A stretch of 64,000 nt of DNA from Aaosphaeria pasadenensis (Eukaryota; Ascomycota; Dothideomycetes; Pleosporales), in NCBI GenBank assembly GCA_022813625.1, contig JAKLMB010000011.1, forward strand, positions 806,001 through 870,000. Direction: 5' to 3'. The number at the start of each line of letters is the position of its first letter. The stretch's first letter is position 1. This document shows positions 33,081-45,346 of this stretch, piece after piece. Both the position numbers and the translations under genes were made by a program. The notes below the pieces were generated by a model, which was given only the letters and a program-made list of their open reading frames with translations, was not told the origin of the DNA and did no database searches.

Positions 33081-36000
33081 TCAATCGACGTAGCCACTGC
33101 TTTCGGTAACAGCCAAGGCTTCTTCTGCCTGTCCGCCGTCGAGGTCGGTCATTTCTTGAAACATTTCACCACTGCCTGAGCTCTTGAAAAGATCTTGTAT
33201 GGGGCTGGTGGACCCCTGGCCGCCACCTTCGAATAGCCCTGGGTCGATTGGTTGGATATTGGAACCGCCACCATATGTCAGCGGCGCAGTTGTCGCAAAT
33301 GTTGGAGAGTGGTTGTAGCTAGTGGTTGACGTCGTACTAAAGTAGTCCTGGTTGTCAAAGTTTCTATGCGTGCCAGGTGGATCTCCAGGAGGAGTATGTG
33401 ATGGTTCAGGGGCTGGTTGGAGTGTCAATGGAGTCTTGCTTGCGTCGATGGAATTACGCTTCGCAATATGGGTCTTGGTGCGCAGATGCTGCGGAAGATC
33501 ATCCGGATTGGTGATACCCAATTGGTTCATCAGCTTCTGTTGCTTTGTCGGGCGAGGCTTGCGTGTAGATAGAGACGCCTGTAGAATCGGTGGCGGTATC
33601 GGAGCCACAGGCGCCCACTTGTGCAATTCTTGACGGAAGAAGTTTATCTCATTGGCTAGTAGGATTTCGGCACCCTCAAGCTTACGGAGATAGAATCGTT
33701 GTGTGGTGAGCTCATCAGGGCTAGACATCAGTGGGTTGATGTACTTTGCCACATAGTCCCGGAACCGTAAGCCGTTATCAATAAGAGATTCAAGTGTGTC
33801 CTCTTCTTCGGGCTGGAACGGTAGTGAAACAATCTCGTCCTGCCAGACTTGGAGATCCTCGAGTTTGGGTCGGGCTGCGTCTCTGGGTATCTTAACGCGG
33901 TAGTCGCAAATTGGGCACGTATATTTATCGTCTTCCTTGACTTTGCCTCGAGCGATCTTAAGACATTTACCATGATACCTAGACAACGTTAGCAGACGCA
34001 TCATCCGAAGAACACCTTGTACTTACCACTCGTGGCAGAGCTCACACTCTATCATCATCCCTGCTTCAGGTCTACGGCAAATGCAAAAGACATCCCGACT
34101 CGAGCTGGAACCATCTACATTATCGCCTTCGGCAGGACTTGCTTCGCGCGAAGCGGGCTCCACTGGCATGCGTGGCTGGTCGGAGAGGTCAAAGCACGAG
34201 CGATTGCGGTCATCTACCGACTTCATGTGCGCTCCGAGGATATGGAGGGGAGCATTCGCTTTTCCGAACAGCTTTTTACCACGTCTCATCCAATCTTCGT
34301 GCCGTTTTTGTTCCTTTTCAAGATCGATGGTACCAGCCGGCTTGCTGTTCAAAGCACTCAACGCCTCCATGGCATCCCGAACTTCCTTATATGTGGGTCG
34401 CGACCTGAAATCGACGTTCTTGCTTCGCTCGTATAGCGACATGATCAGGTCCTGTGCATCCCGTTGCTTTTTCAAAATTGCTTCGACTGCGGCGAGAGTT
34501 TCAGGCGTTACTGGGAGGGTAGCCGCTTGCTTGGAGAGAGCGTCTAATTGTTGGTAATGCACGTTCTCTACCGCCATCAGCTCGTTAGCCTTCCTCTCCC
34601 AAACCTCACCCATAGTCTTCTTTTCCTGATAATAATGAATCTCGGAATGGGTATCTGGAATGCCAAGTTCAAGACCTTGTGCAAGGAGATCTGTGACTTC
34701 TTGGAGACTGGACTGTTTATGGCGGTATTCCTCGGCAGTATTTAGCCACTTGAGCTGCTGTACCACACGTTCGAGCGATTCCAACTCTGGGATATCGACA
34801 TTGAAGCTCCTGCCCTCCTCAAGAAGCTCGTCAAGCGTGTCGAGGCCCGTCTGAGATGCTCGATCTCGCAATACTGTCTGCGATTTAAGCTGGAAGGCAA
34901 CCACGTTGTCATATCGCTCGCGTAGAGCTGCAAGCTCTGGACTGTCAAAAGAAAGGCGTTCGGCCTTTTGGAGCAGTGCCTGCATGTTCTCAAGCTTTCG
35001 ATACTCCCGTTCTTTTTCATCGACCTCAGCGGCGGCAGCGGCCGCTTTGCCAGCAGCGCCTCTTCCGCGCCATGGGCGATCATTCTTCCGTCGATTCTGT
35101 TGCTTACGGACCGTGTAGTTGATCGCTTCCTCAGATACCGTAGTACATTTATCGACGAAGCTTTTCAACTCAACAAGGCCCGGTAGTTCCCAGTCTATCT
35201 TTTCACCTTCGTTGACAAGTGCGCGCAAAGCCTTCAATTGGGGTTTCGGACCATCCGCGAGCAAAGTCTCTAGCTTTTCCTCCCAAGCTTCCGGGGTGCC
35301 GGCCTTGTCTATGACCTTCTGTACAGTCGATTGGAGGACTTCGTCTGAGACCCGATACACGAGTGTATGTTCTGGCCCTCCGAGGTACCGAGCACTTTCC
35401 GTCAATCCAGGGCAACATTCAAACCAACCAGCATGTCGTAGGCACACCGTCTTCTTGTTTTTGGTACAAACGAAACGAGACAGGTAGCTATATCCTTTGC
35501 AGTACGCACATATCATTTCGTCTTCGTGGATATCGGTCTCGTCTATGAGGAATTCCATCTGACACTTGGGTTCGGCATCCAGGGCTCCATCGATGGTACA
35601 TGCATGTTCGAGTACGGCCTTGTGCTTTGTCAGGAATTCACTGCGTGCTTGGGTTTCCCGTTCCAGCATACGTCCAACGGCAGGTGCGAGCCATTTGGCT
35701 GTTTTGATCGTGGTATCTTTCCTAGATGCAGCTGCGTAGAGGAGTTCGTCGTGGGAGAAGCAAGGCTGCCTACGATAATCCTGCAAGCGCTGAACGCTCA
35801 TCTCTCCATACGGCTCCCAGTCGCTTGGTGCGAAGTTGACGGCCTCATTGAAGTTGAAACCATGGTTGAAGCCGGCGTGATATGCTTGCGGGAATGTGAT
35901 TACAAACTCTCCAGCTCTCTGGTCAATGGCATAAACCCTAACGCCTGCTTTCATCAGTTGGTCTGGAGTCAGAAGCGTGACGAGCTGGAACAGAAGATCT

Positions 36001-38564
36001 GGTTGGGTCTCAAAAAGCTCCGGTACGGCATCCCTCATTGCCTGTTCAAATTTCTCCGTATCTTCAGCTGGAATGCCGTACCAAGTCTTGGTGGCGCCAA
36101 AGTGTTGGTAGTTGGAAGAATAGGTGTAATGGTCCTCGTTATGCCAGCAGAAGGTCGAGAAGACCATGCCTACGTACAGCCATGGAACAGTCATACCGGA
36201 GATATCTGACTTGATATGACGGAAGAGGGATTCTGACGCATAGGGCAGGATGTTCAAATTCCACTGATCGGTCGAGTAAGGGTCGCGTGGGTTTCGTTCA
36301 ATCGTAGGGAAGCCACTGCCGTGCGTAGTTGAGTGCACGTCCGCGCCGTATTCGACCTCGACGGTTTCTGTAATGCTAACGGCTAGACGCCAAAATTCTC
36401 GTTCAATGTCGTCCTCGGTGACGGCTCGCTTCTTATTAGTCACGGGGTCGAAAGGCATCTTGGAAGAGAAATGGCCTTCCTTGAAGTTGAATGCCTTCTC
36501 TTGAAATTGCTTCAGGGAATAGACGCAGCCTTCCTCGAATCCGAACTCGCCAGTGCCGACGAGACACTTGGCACAATGCCAATCATGTTCAGGAATGCCT
36601 TTGACGGGAGGATCCAGACAATAGCCATGATAGCCGGCATCGCAACTGTCGCAGAGTAGGATCTGGGAGGGATCTTTGTCATCCCCGCAGGTCTCGCAAC
36701 GCTATGTCAAAGTTTTAGCACGGTATCTTCATAAATGATAACAACACAACATAGGGAGGTACTTACATCGCCAGGACGCTCATCGGGTACTCTTGTGCGT
36801 GGGTTGAATGGAGCTGGCGTTGGGAGTCTAGGTTGGGTCATGTGGGAGCCCGCCACGGTGGGTGCGGCATCTGCGTGTATTTTGTTAGCCTGGCTCGGCG
36901 GCCCAATAGAAAGCGGCACTCAGCCATCAGACCGTGCCTGGATTAAGACAAGGATGCGTCCATCAGCAACCCTGTTTTAACGACAGAGAGACAGACAGAC
37001 GCACACAATCCACCAGACAGGGCAGGGTTGCAGAGCGCCTGCATGTGCGAACACCACTCACCTTTCTTTACACGCTTACTGCGTCGGCCACTTGCCGAAT
37101 CTGTATCGCCATTCACGCCGCCCTCGGTGTCTTGCGACATTGTTCGCTTAAGCTGATTAAACGCCGGCCCATTCGAGAGTGGTGTCAGGCCAGCACCAAC
37201 TGGGCGCAAATCAGGCGTATTGTGGGCTGACAGCATAGGGCTACCATTTCGCAACGGTGTCGAGGTGCGCGAGTCCATAGTCTCCCGATGAAATCCATTG
37301 GGGCCGTTCACGGCGGAGAATCCACTGGGTGTAGATGCCGGCTGAGGTGGAGGTTGAGCGTTCACAGCAGTGAATCCACCTGCATTGACTGGTGTGAACC
37401 CGGAGGTTACGGGGGCTCTTGGCGGCTCTGGAGTGGAGGCGGAAGTCCGATTCATCTCGCTCTGCAGCGCAGCGTTGAGCGCGCCCGATGCCCTCACCGC
37501 GGGTGACTCTGTGTGGTTCGGCGTGTTTTGCGTGGATTTCTTCATTGGAGAAGGTGCTGGTGATGGAGTGTAGGGACCACCATTCTCGTACTCGAGCATC
37601 TGGTGGACTCCGGGTTTGGCAACTCTTAGATATTCCTCATATGGATGGAGCCATTTCTGATAGGAGTTCTTGAGCGAAGTCGATAGCGAGGACATGATCT
37701 TGCCACTATAGCCAAGATCACGACCAATTTCTGCCCATTTCTTATGCTTGCAAACACGGTCGAAGCCACCCCTCGTCTCGACAGCTTTCTTAAGCTTATA
37801 GAGATCCAAAGGACGTTTATCCACGGACGGAAAACGAGTAAGACTGTTGCCATGCTGTTTGTGAAATTTTGACAATTGATCAAGGTAATTAAGATTGGCA
37901 CGTGTTCCTGATACGAGTTGTTAGCCAGGTTGGAAAATGGGCGCAACGCAGACGAGGGCCATAACTCACCTCCTTCTACGGAATTAAGCTGCTGTCGTCG
38001 GGTTTTGAAGTGAAATCGCTGCAAACGAGTTAGCTTTGTGCTGAATGGATGCTATGTGTGGCGGATAGTAGAATAAAGTAGAGTAGGATGCGCGATTGAA
38101 CGCTGTATCAAGGCTGCAAATGGACGTACCTCAGTATCTACAGCGAATGGTGGATTCCAGGTGTCGGGCGGAATAATCTTCACAATGCCATACTTCTCGC
38201 CTTCCTTCCTAATCTTGCCGATGTATTGAATTGGATCCTTGAATTCGTCCGCAGTGGGCCTGAATGTGGGAGCCTCCTGCAGGCCAAAGATTCGATTCGC
38301 CTTGGGTGGTTCATTGTTGGGTGCGCCATGTCCTCTGCGTTCGACGCTCGCGAGATCCAAGGGCTGTGCCTTACGAGCGCTGAGAGGAATCGAGGAACCA
38401 GCACCAGCGGCCTGCGCGCCATTGGTACCGGATTGTGTCGCACCGCTCATACGTGATTTTGGAGCCGATGGGCCGGGAGCTGGTCTATTGTGTCCTGCTT
38501 CGATTCGAAAGACAGTGGTGGTGGCGCCCATGGCAGGCCCACCCTGAGATGCAAAGTCCACCAT
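33081..38564 (-). CDS. KDM5: KDM5/Lid2-type histone H3K4 demethylase
   Basis: JmjC dioxygenase expected to remove methyl groups from H3K4 using Fe(II) and 2-oxoglutarate; nuclear. Six exons: 38564-38130, 38018-37970, 37907-37062, 36870-36767, 36701-34027 and 33978-33081, giving 1668 aa. Domains in order: JmjN (about 97-140), ARID (about 163-255), a disordered Pro/Ser/Thr linker, PHD1 (479-525, RCETCGDD to WHCAKC), JmjC (about 620-775), C5HC2 zinc finger (876-909), a PLU-1-like coiled region, and PHD2 (about 1350-1397). The iron ligands are visible as His665 and Glu667 (CWHNEDH) and His753 (AYHAGF). The complete catalytic set suggests an active enzyme. PHD2 is split by an intron inside the codon of its Trp. 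The 49-nt second exon is unusually small. The start is the first ATG after an in-frame stop. Confidence 0.95.
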
Positions 38565-40694
38565 CGCACCTCCGCTGCCTCGGCCGGCGCAACAATCGCT
38601 CGGGTATCAAAGGGCGAATACTGGGGACCAGTGATGGTATGTGGTGGTTGGAGAGGCAAGCCCTCGATGTAAAAAGATCGGTTGGGAGGATTATCGAAAG
38701 CGGATATGGCGCGGCATCAGAGATGCGCGGAGAGAGCAGCTAGTGACAGATGGATCGGAGGGCCGACAGACGGGAGCGATGGCGGAAAATTGAAGAGTGG
38801 AGATACGCAGTATCAGGGGATATCGTAGGGGTAGGTCGGTCGCATGTGTGCCTGTTGAGAGAAGGGTGGTGTGTCAGTATGTGTAGGTAGAGTGTAGGTG
38901 TGTTGGTGGTGGAGAGTGAAAGAAATCAGACAAGGGAAAGGAAGAGGAAGAGAGGAAGGTGAAGAGGTGAGTGAGTAGCCGGAGGTAGATAGTAGGGTAG
39001 GGTAGGCGGATCGTAGGGTTGGTTGGTCGGTTGGCTGGTTGGCTGGTAGGGAAGGGTTTAGGGCAGGTCAGGACAGGCCAGGCGTGACAGGGTAGGCACT
39101 GCACTCAAGCCTCAATGGTTCACAATAACAAGTGGTACGATAGGAATCGACCACAAGTTGATAAAACCAATAAAAGGTTCTAAAAGGTAGGGAACAGAAA
39201 AGTAAGGTATCAATATTATGATATGATCAGTGTTCAAATACTATACTTGGTACCGAGTAACAATCACCGCCAACGCAGTCAATGTCTCCGGCACGCTAGT
39301 GAAATTGTCGAACGAGGTGCCGCAGGTGAATGCCATTCATTACACGGTACAGACATAATACCCCGTACCGTACCGTCGATATAGCCAGGTAGCTGATACA
39401 TCTATCACCTCAATTAGCCCACCCCACACGTAACAAAGAAATGTTCCCTTCCTTCGTGGAGAACTAAATGCATTTGCCCACGATATTGTAGTCTTGTATC
39501 AGGATCACCGTGATCCTAATTGTATGTATAGAGGTACCTAGGTATCTATGAATATATAAATAGACATGGTACTCAGTATCGGAATGCCTTCCCAACATCC
39601 CCTATGATGTTCCGATGCAACCCATACTTGCTTGGCCCTTCGGCCTTCGCCTCGTCATACCTTCCTTTCCTCTACTTTCCTTGTCCTTACTCCATGGGAG
39701 GTGAAGTTTAAGTTTCCTGAGGATATGGAGTCATTGGTGCGTAGGCCTTGTCATGGACTTTGAGACGTCGAGGCTGCCCATAGCTCGCTCAAACATAACG
39801 AGTACAAGTACAGTCCTCGGTGCCGCCATCTCACCGAGTACAAAGTATAAACGGTCGCTTTTGCTTCCGTCAGTAGATCACTCCTATTTGAGTCAATGCG
39901 CGCATATTCTGCTATGTCGCAGACCGCAATAATGTAAAACATCTGGCCTCTTTCGAACTATGCGACATTCACTGTGATCGCCGACCATTGCTCCTCGATG
40001 TCGTTCTTGATCGTACTCGTGATGCGCATGTCCTAGTGAATATAAGCAAAGCAGTAAATGGGTGGATGGTCAGATAGATAAATGGATAATAAGTCATGAC
40101 GACGTCTAGACCGATTGACGTTGGGTGCGGTGGCAGGGCAAGTCAGCGTTTGTAGTACGAGGTAGGGTCGGCTGCAAGGGTGGGTGGGTGCACAAAGTTA
40201 CAGAAACTACACAGTATGGGCTTGAAGGGGCGAAAGAGGGGGGGGCCGCATCGCCAGTAGGCAGTCACTCAGTGAACGGTGAATGGGCAGCGGGCACTGG
40301 TGAGTGAACACAATAAGGTGGGTGGGCGCCGGGTAGGAAGACTTACTTGCAGGTGCCTAGCCTACAGTATTGAACTGGTTTGTGCGGGCGAACTGGTCGT
40401 GCTCCATCTGTTCTGGCCAATCACCGCCCCCATCTAGTCCGATCTCTTGTCTCTTCTTATTTCTACCTCATCCATCAATAAGCCGCATAATATTGTTTAC
40501 TTCTGCATTAAACCTAGACAATCACAAACAAATAGTATTATCAACTACAACGACCATTACGGTTGAACAGTCGGAAAACTACCTCATTTCTGCTGTTGAT
40601 CTGACGATGCGCCACCCTTGATGTTTACATTACACTTTCCATCCATCAGCTCCGTCTAATTCGACAACCCATTCTCACAACAAAACACAAAACA
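38565..40694. other. Intergenic, divergent promoter between kdm5 and slx1
   Basis: About 2.1 kb. The first 500 nt are CT-rich on the minus strand (probable kdm5 leader), with GGTT/GGCT repeats near 39015-39060. There is a 17-nt inverted repeat at 39501-39517, and a perfect TACCTAGGTA palindrome lies at 39535-39544. No gene was recognised. Confidence 0.5.
39501..39517 (+). repeat. Perfect short inverted repeat
   Basis: AGGATCAC and GTGATCCT flank a single C, an 8+1+8 dyad. It lies 18 nt before the TACCTAGGTA palindrome in intergenic DNA; it could be a protein-binding site or chance. Confidence 0.55.
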
Positions 40695-41780
40695 ATGCAC
40701 AACATCATGACCGCACACGACAAACCCATCCCTGCATTCTACTGCTGCTACCTCCTCCGCTCAAAAAGCCACAAAACATTCTACATCGGCTCCACTCCCA
40801 ACCCAGCCAGGCGCCTCGCCCAACACAACGGCGACAGCAAGGGCGGCGCAAAGCACACCTCCGCCCAGAAAAGCCGGCCCTGGGAAATGACCTGCATCGT
40901 CACTGGCTTTCCCTCAAGATACGCCGCCCTTCAATTCGAATGGAGCTGGCAGAACACACATGAGACGAGGCACATCGAAGCTCACGTCCGGACAGCACGT
41001 GCAGAAGCCGCACGAGCGAATAATAACAAGAAATCGGACAAGCCTCTCAAATCTCTCAAAGCGAGGTTGGAGAACCTATGCTACCTGTTAGGCGTCGAAA
41101 GTTTCAGGAGATGGCCGCTGCAGATTCGGTTTTTTTCCGCGGATGTTTATAAGGCTTTCTATAAACATACGGCGCAGATGACACCAGGCTTGCGCAAGGA
41201 TATCAAGGTCATATTAACGCCAGCGGACCTCTCGAGCATCGCACCAGACCCATCGCTTCAGAACGGTGCATATGGAATTCCAACCGTTATCCGTGACATA
41301 TCTGTCGCTTACGAAGATGTCAAGAGCCATGTAGAGAAAGCGAAGACATTGCTGGAGACTGTTCCGACTCATACCTGTGCAGTATGCCGGAGTGCGATAG
41401 AACCTAAGACTTCACTCTTCCTAGTATGCTCCGCTTTGGGTTGCAGCACTACTTCTCACGTGAATTGCCTCTCAGCTACGTTCCTCCGAGAAGAACAAAG
41501 TAACACTGGAGCAATCATCCCAATACGGGGAACATGTCCCGGCTGCAAGACTCAAGTCGAGTGGGCCGACATGGTAAAGGAACTAAGTCTACGAATTCGA
41601 GGCCAGGAAGAGATCGACACCTTATTCAAACCGAAAAGAAGGAAAAGGGTCAACAGCGCGTCTGAAGCAGAAGCACAACTCTCCACTGAAGACGATGAGG
41701 ATCTAGATGAAACTTGGATGCAAGACATCCAGCATGCAGAAGACGAATTCCCAGACATTGACGACATAGCTAGATCATAA
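40695..41780 (+). CDS. slx1: Structure-specific endonuclease subunit Slx1
   Basis: Catalytic subunit of the Slx1-Slx4 nuclease, which cuts branched DNA during repair and replication-fork processing. It is intronless, 361 aa. The GIY-YIG nuclease domain covers about residues 14-100: YCCYLLRSKSHKTFYIGST has the paired aromatics, ARRLAQHNG carries the catalytic Arg, and the Glu in FEWSWQ is the metal ligand. A basic helix follows. The C-terminal zinc finger (CAVCRSAIE ... CSALGCSTTSHVNC ... CPGC) is the Slx1 RING/PHD type. The acidic tail is disordered. The ATG at 40707 is a possible alternative start. Its stop is 64 bp from that of the convergent thymidylate kinase gene. Confidence 0.95.
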   Translation: MHNIMTAHDKPIPAFYCCYLLRSKSHKTFYIGSTPNPARRLAQHNGDSKGGAKHTSAQKSRPWEMTCIVTGFPSRYAALQFEWSWQNTHETRHIEAHVRTARAEAARANNNKKSDKPLKSLKARLENLCYLLGVESFRRWPLQIRFFSADVYKAFYKHTAQMTPGLRKDIKVILTPADLSSIAPDPSLQNGAYGIPTVIRDISVAYEDVKSHVEKAKTLLETVPTHTCAVCRSAIEPKTSLFLVCSALGCSTTSHVNCLSATFLREEQSNTGAIIPIRGTCPGCKTQVEWADMVKELSLRIRGQEEIDTLFKPKRRKRVNSASEAEAQLSTEDDEDLDETWMQDIQHAEDEFPDIDDIARS

Positions 41781-41844
41781 TGCAGAACATGAACATAATG
41801 ATATCTTTATACTTATCCCCCCATATATACATCCCCATCCCGCC

Positions 41845-42817
41845 TCACCACGGCCCCACGACCCTCAACTCCCCGCCCTCCCCATCCACCCTCTCCACCA
41901 CCCCATCAACCACCCCCCTAACCACCCTCCTCACCTCCTCCAAACTCCCCCCAGCATCCACCCTCACGAAATCGTCCCCCTCCCCCTTCCCCATCACCAC
42001 CCCAAACAGCTCCCGCACCCGATCCTGCATCTCCCTCCTCTCGTACTTCTCCGCCCCAAACCCGCCCCTCTTCTCCGCGTCCTCCGCCGAGATGTCGAGG
42101 AAGACGCACAGGTCTGGTCGGGGAAGCCCGACCTCCGGGTCCCGCGCCCATGATAGTGATAGCGAGGGGTTGTGCTTGGCGGCGGAGTAGACGCAGCCGG
42201 AGTAGTAGTAGCGGTCTATTATTACGGTTGTGCCAGCCGCGATGTCGCGTTTTATGGAGTCGCTGCAGCACGCCGGTGGGGTTAATGTTTGTTCTCAATT
42301 GGCCCGTCCCACTGACGTTGATTTTACACTTTCCATTCTGTCGTTCGCTATGACAAACGAGGTTTTGAAGGAGGGATGACGGGTCACCGGAGTAATGGGA
42401 ATGCAAAAGGGAAACTCACGCTGCCTCCCACCGATTCGCAGAGAACAAGAGGTGAATGACATGATCCTCCTGCTCGCTCTGCCCGCTCAAATAGCTATTG
42501 ATCATCTGTCCAATCGGCGTCGTTCGATCTGTTCTTCCCCCAAAACCAGAATCAGCCTTGCAATCTCTACGATTTACACACATCCAAAAAAATATCAAGA
42601 ATGAATGAATGAAATGTTTTGCCAGGTAATAACTCGAACATGAAGATATGGAGGAATTGAACGGCATGTGATTTATGAGGAGGATAAACGTACCAGGAAA
42701 CCTCATATGCCTGACTTTAACCCCGTCCTTCGCCAGCGACTCGGCGAGCAGTTCGCACTGCGTGGATTTGCCCGCGCGGTCGAGGCCCTCGAAGACGATT
42801 AGTTTGCCCCGTGGCAT
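41845..42817 (-). CDS. cdc8: Thymidylate kinase (dTMP kinase)
   Basis: Phosphorylates dTMP to dTDP with ATP, an essential step of dTTP synthesis. Three exons, 42817-42694, 42528-42420 and 42262-41845, give 216 aa, the usual family length. The P-loop is FEGLDRAGKST (residues 9-19). Exon 2 begins inside DRTTPIG and contains HLLFSANRWE. Exon 3 has the DRY motif (IIDRYYYSG), the PDLCVFLDI strand and a LID region (RGGFGAEKYERREMQ). Introns are 165 and 157 nt, longer than most here. The donors are GTACGT and GTGAGT. Confidence 0.95.
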
Positions 42818-43398
42818 TTTTTCTTCCTTCCTTGCCTGTTGAATAGCTCTTTTTGGGAAATTTGTTGTGAATGGTCGTTCGGGGATGGGGAGGGAGTATG
42901 GTGATGGATTGGAGAGATGTGGGAGGGTGCTAGGACGGGTAGGGGGCTAGCGTGCCAAGGCCTGGAGGACTACGATGTTGGAGGTGAATTGGTATGGAGA
43001 CATTGGTGTAAGATCACGCTGAAGGGAGATTGGGATGATTTCATGTTGAAATCTAATGATTTTGAGAGTTATGGCGTGGGGTTTTGGTCGTGATGCTGCT
43101 TGTGCCTTCCTAATGGTTAACACATCTAACCTCACTCTTCCGATGAGATCCTACTCTTATAACTATAATCGTAACATGGAGTCACCTATCACAAAGATCA
43201 CCGAAATCTCAAAAGCTATATAGATCGGATCATTGATTGACGAAACACTCTTATTACAATGCTAAATTCAGCAGTGTGTCAAAACAATAACGCTTTTCCA
43301 TTATCGTAAAATCATAACTGGTGCCACTGCCTCCAAACCTCATTGGCATGAAGTCATATCGTACAGAAAATCATACACAAGGACAATAAACATATGTC
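42818..43398. other. Intergenic between cdc8 promoter and Zn2Cys6 gene 3' end
   Basis: About 0.6 kb, AT-rich in its second half, with no gene recognised. Confidence 0.5.
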
Positions 43399-45346
43399 TC
43401 AAATGATATTAAAATCATCAAGCGTGCTCAGAAACGACGAATTATAGCACGTCGGATCGATCATCCCCAGCGTGATATCCGGGAGCAACTGATCCCTATC
43501 TTCCGCCGGCGTCGCCGGCGTCTGCAGGTACTGACTCGTCTGACTATTTTCATTCCGCGGCGACTGCGTGGGCACCGCCGGGCCTTTCGAAGGCTCAGCG
43601 CTCCACCTCGCTATGGAATCTGATAGCGCTTCGGCGGCGCTCGACTTGACGCGTTCGTAGGCTTCCTCGGCAGAATTCCATATCCGCTTTGCGGACTTCA
43701 GACAGCCGAGGACCAGGGTGATGCGGTTGCAGTGGTGGTCGAAGCAGTCGTCGGAGTGGCCGGTCGAGGTGGCGACTTGGACCATGCCGCTGAGGGAGAG
43801 CGCGGGGATGAGCAACGGGGTGTGTTTCTGCATGTTCGGGGAGAGGGAAATGAAGTCGGTTATCCGTCGCGATCCGTCGGTTGCTTTGATGGCGTGCGCC
43901 AGTTTGGCGGAGCTCGTCGAGGTAGAGCCCACGGGGAGAGGCCAGAATCGGTCGGCGGATCCGGCGGAGAGGGATCGTAGGTCGCTGCGAGGGAGATGGA
44001 GGAGCATGGCGGCGTAGGCAACTATGATGTGGGCCTGAAACATCATTTCGTCGACTGTTCCGTAGCAGTCGATGACGTCGAGCTTCTGCGGAGGGAGGTG
44101 GTTTACCCAGCTCACGAGCGCGTTCTCAATGGCTTGGATGTGGTCGCGGGGGCATTCCTGGAGACGGTTGAGGACAAGGACCCGGTGTAGAATTGTCGAG
44201 GCTTCTATGCGGTAGCTGAATGAAGAAAACACTATCTCTTGTGAAGCGAACATTCTCCGCTTGAACTCGACAGTGGTTTGAGGGAGGGGAATATCTCTGC
44301 CACGAGCATACGTAGCTTCTTCGCATGGAAGGAGAGCTTCCGTACAGGTGACAGAGGACCTGACTGACATCGTCTCGAACGGTACGGCCATCAGAATGTC
44401 CAGAATGTACAGTTCCCACCAGGTCCTCCTGAAGCTTTCGGCTTGTATTGCAGTGCTGGAATAGGATGCAGCGAATTCTTTTCGGTTCATGCCAAGTTCA
44501 AGAGCCATCTCAACGCTTCGCGAGAAGGCATCCTTTGAGCCATTGCGGTCGCCTTGTGAGTGAAGGGCGACAGAGTAGATCAGCCAGGCCTGGACTGTAA
44601 AAGGAGAACGATCCACAGCGTTGGCCAAAGAAGTATCAACCTTGTTCCTGAGGTGCAGACTAGGGCCGGACGGTATGTAATGAGATCCAACATAGTCAAC
44701 TACACTCCTCAAGACGACCGGGTAGTTCTGTTCCTGGTAGAGAGATCTAGGTACTAGGATTGGATGGCCTTGATGGAAGTTTTCATAGAACAGTCTGATG
44801 AAACGGTCGTCTTGCGGTATTGGCGTTTCAGAGAAGACATTATTGGAGTCGGAGCCTGGCAGGAAGGTGGGCCAGTTGTCCAGCGCATTTGATGTATTCA
44901 CTTGCAGAGTAGAAGGAATACCGTTTTGCGTGATATTGTTGGAATTAAGGTTCTCTTGGAGTTCAGGTTGAGAGGCAATATTGGTAGACTAAAGTACCCT
45001 CGCACAAGGTCAAACAGGCATACTCAGGGGGTTGAGACCTTACATCTGGAATGATAATCTGGGGAGCAGAGCGAGACGGGCAAGCAATTGGATCGTGGCG
45101 AGGTTTCCGGCGTCCTCCACGTCGAGATGGGATGTAATGACATGATGAACCGGAGTTGGTGCAGCGAGAACAAGATGGTTTGGATGCATCGCATTTGAGA
45201 TGCTGCTTCCTACACTCTGTGCAAGCGAGCATGGCTGCACCACTTTCCCTGCTTGATCTCGTCACCATCGCGCCAACTCTGAGAAAGTCGCAATTGTCGT
45301 CGTTGGTGATATCCACGATGTCGGCGAATGGAATGAGTGGTAGCAT
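43399..45346 (-). CDS. Zn2Cys6 transcription factor with fungal-specific regulatory domain
   Basis: Two exons, 45346-45044 and 44988-43399, give 630 aa. The zinc cluster is textbook: Cys 42, 45, 52, 59, 62 and 69 (C-x2-C-x6-C-x6-C-x2-C-x6-C), followed by a basic RRGGRRKPRH stretch. The middle region (about 130-360) matches the fungal_trans domain, with FYENFHQGHPILVPRSLY and SFRRTWWELYILDILMAVP. The tail is Pro/Thr-rich and ends in an acidic/hydrophobic segment that could activate transcription. The open frame extends above 45346 but lacks an ATG there; the ATG at 45268, closer to the zinc cluster, is an equally good start. The target genes cannot be inferred. It lies 1.25 kb downstream of cysteine dioxygenase on the same strand. 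Confidence 0.9.
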
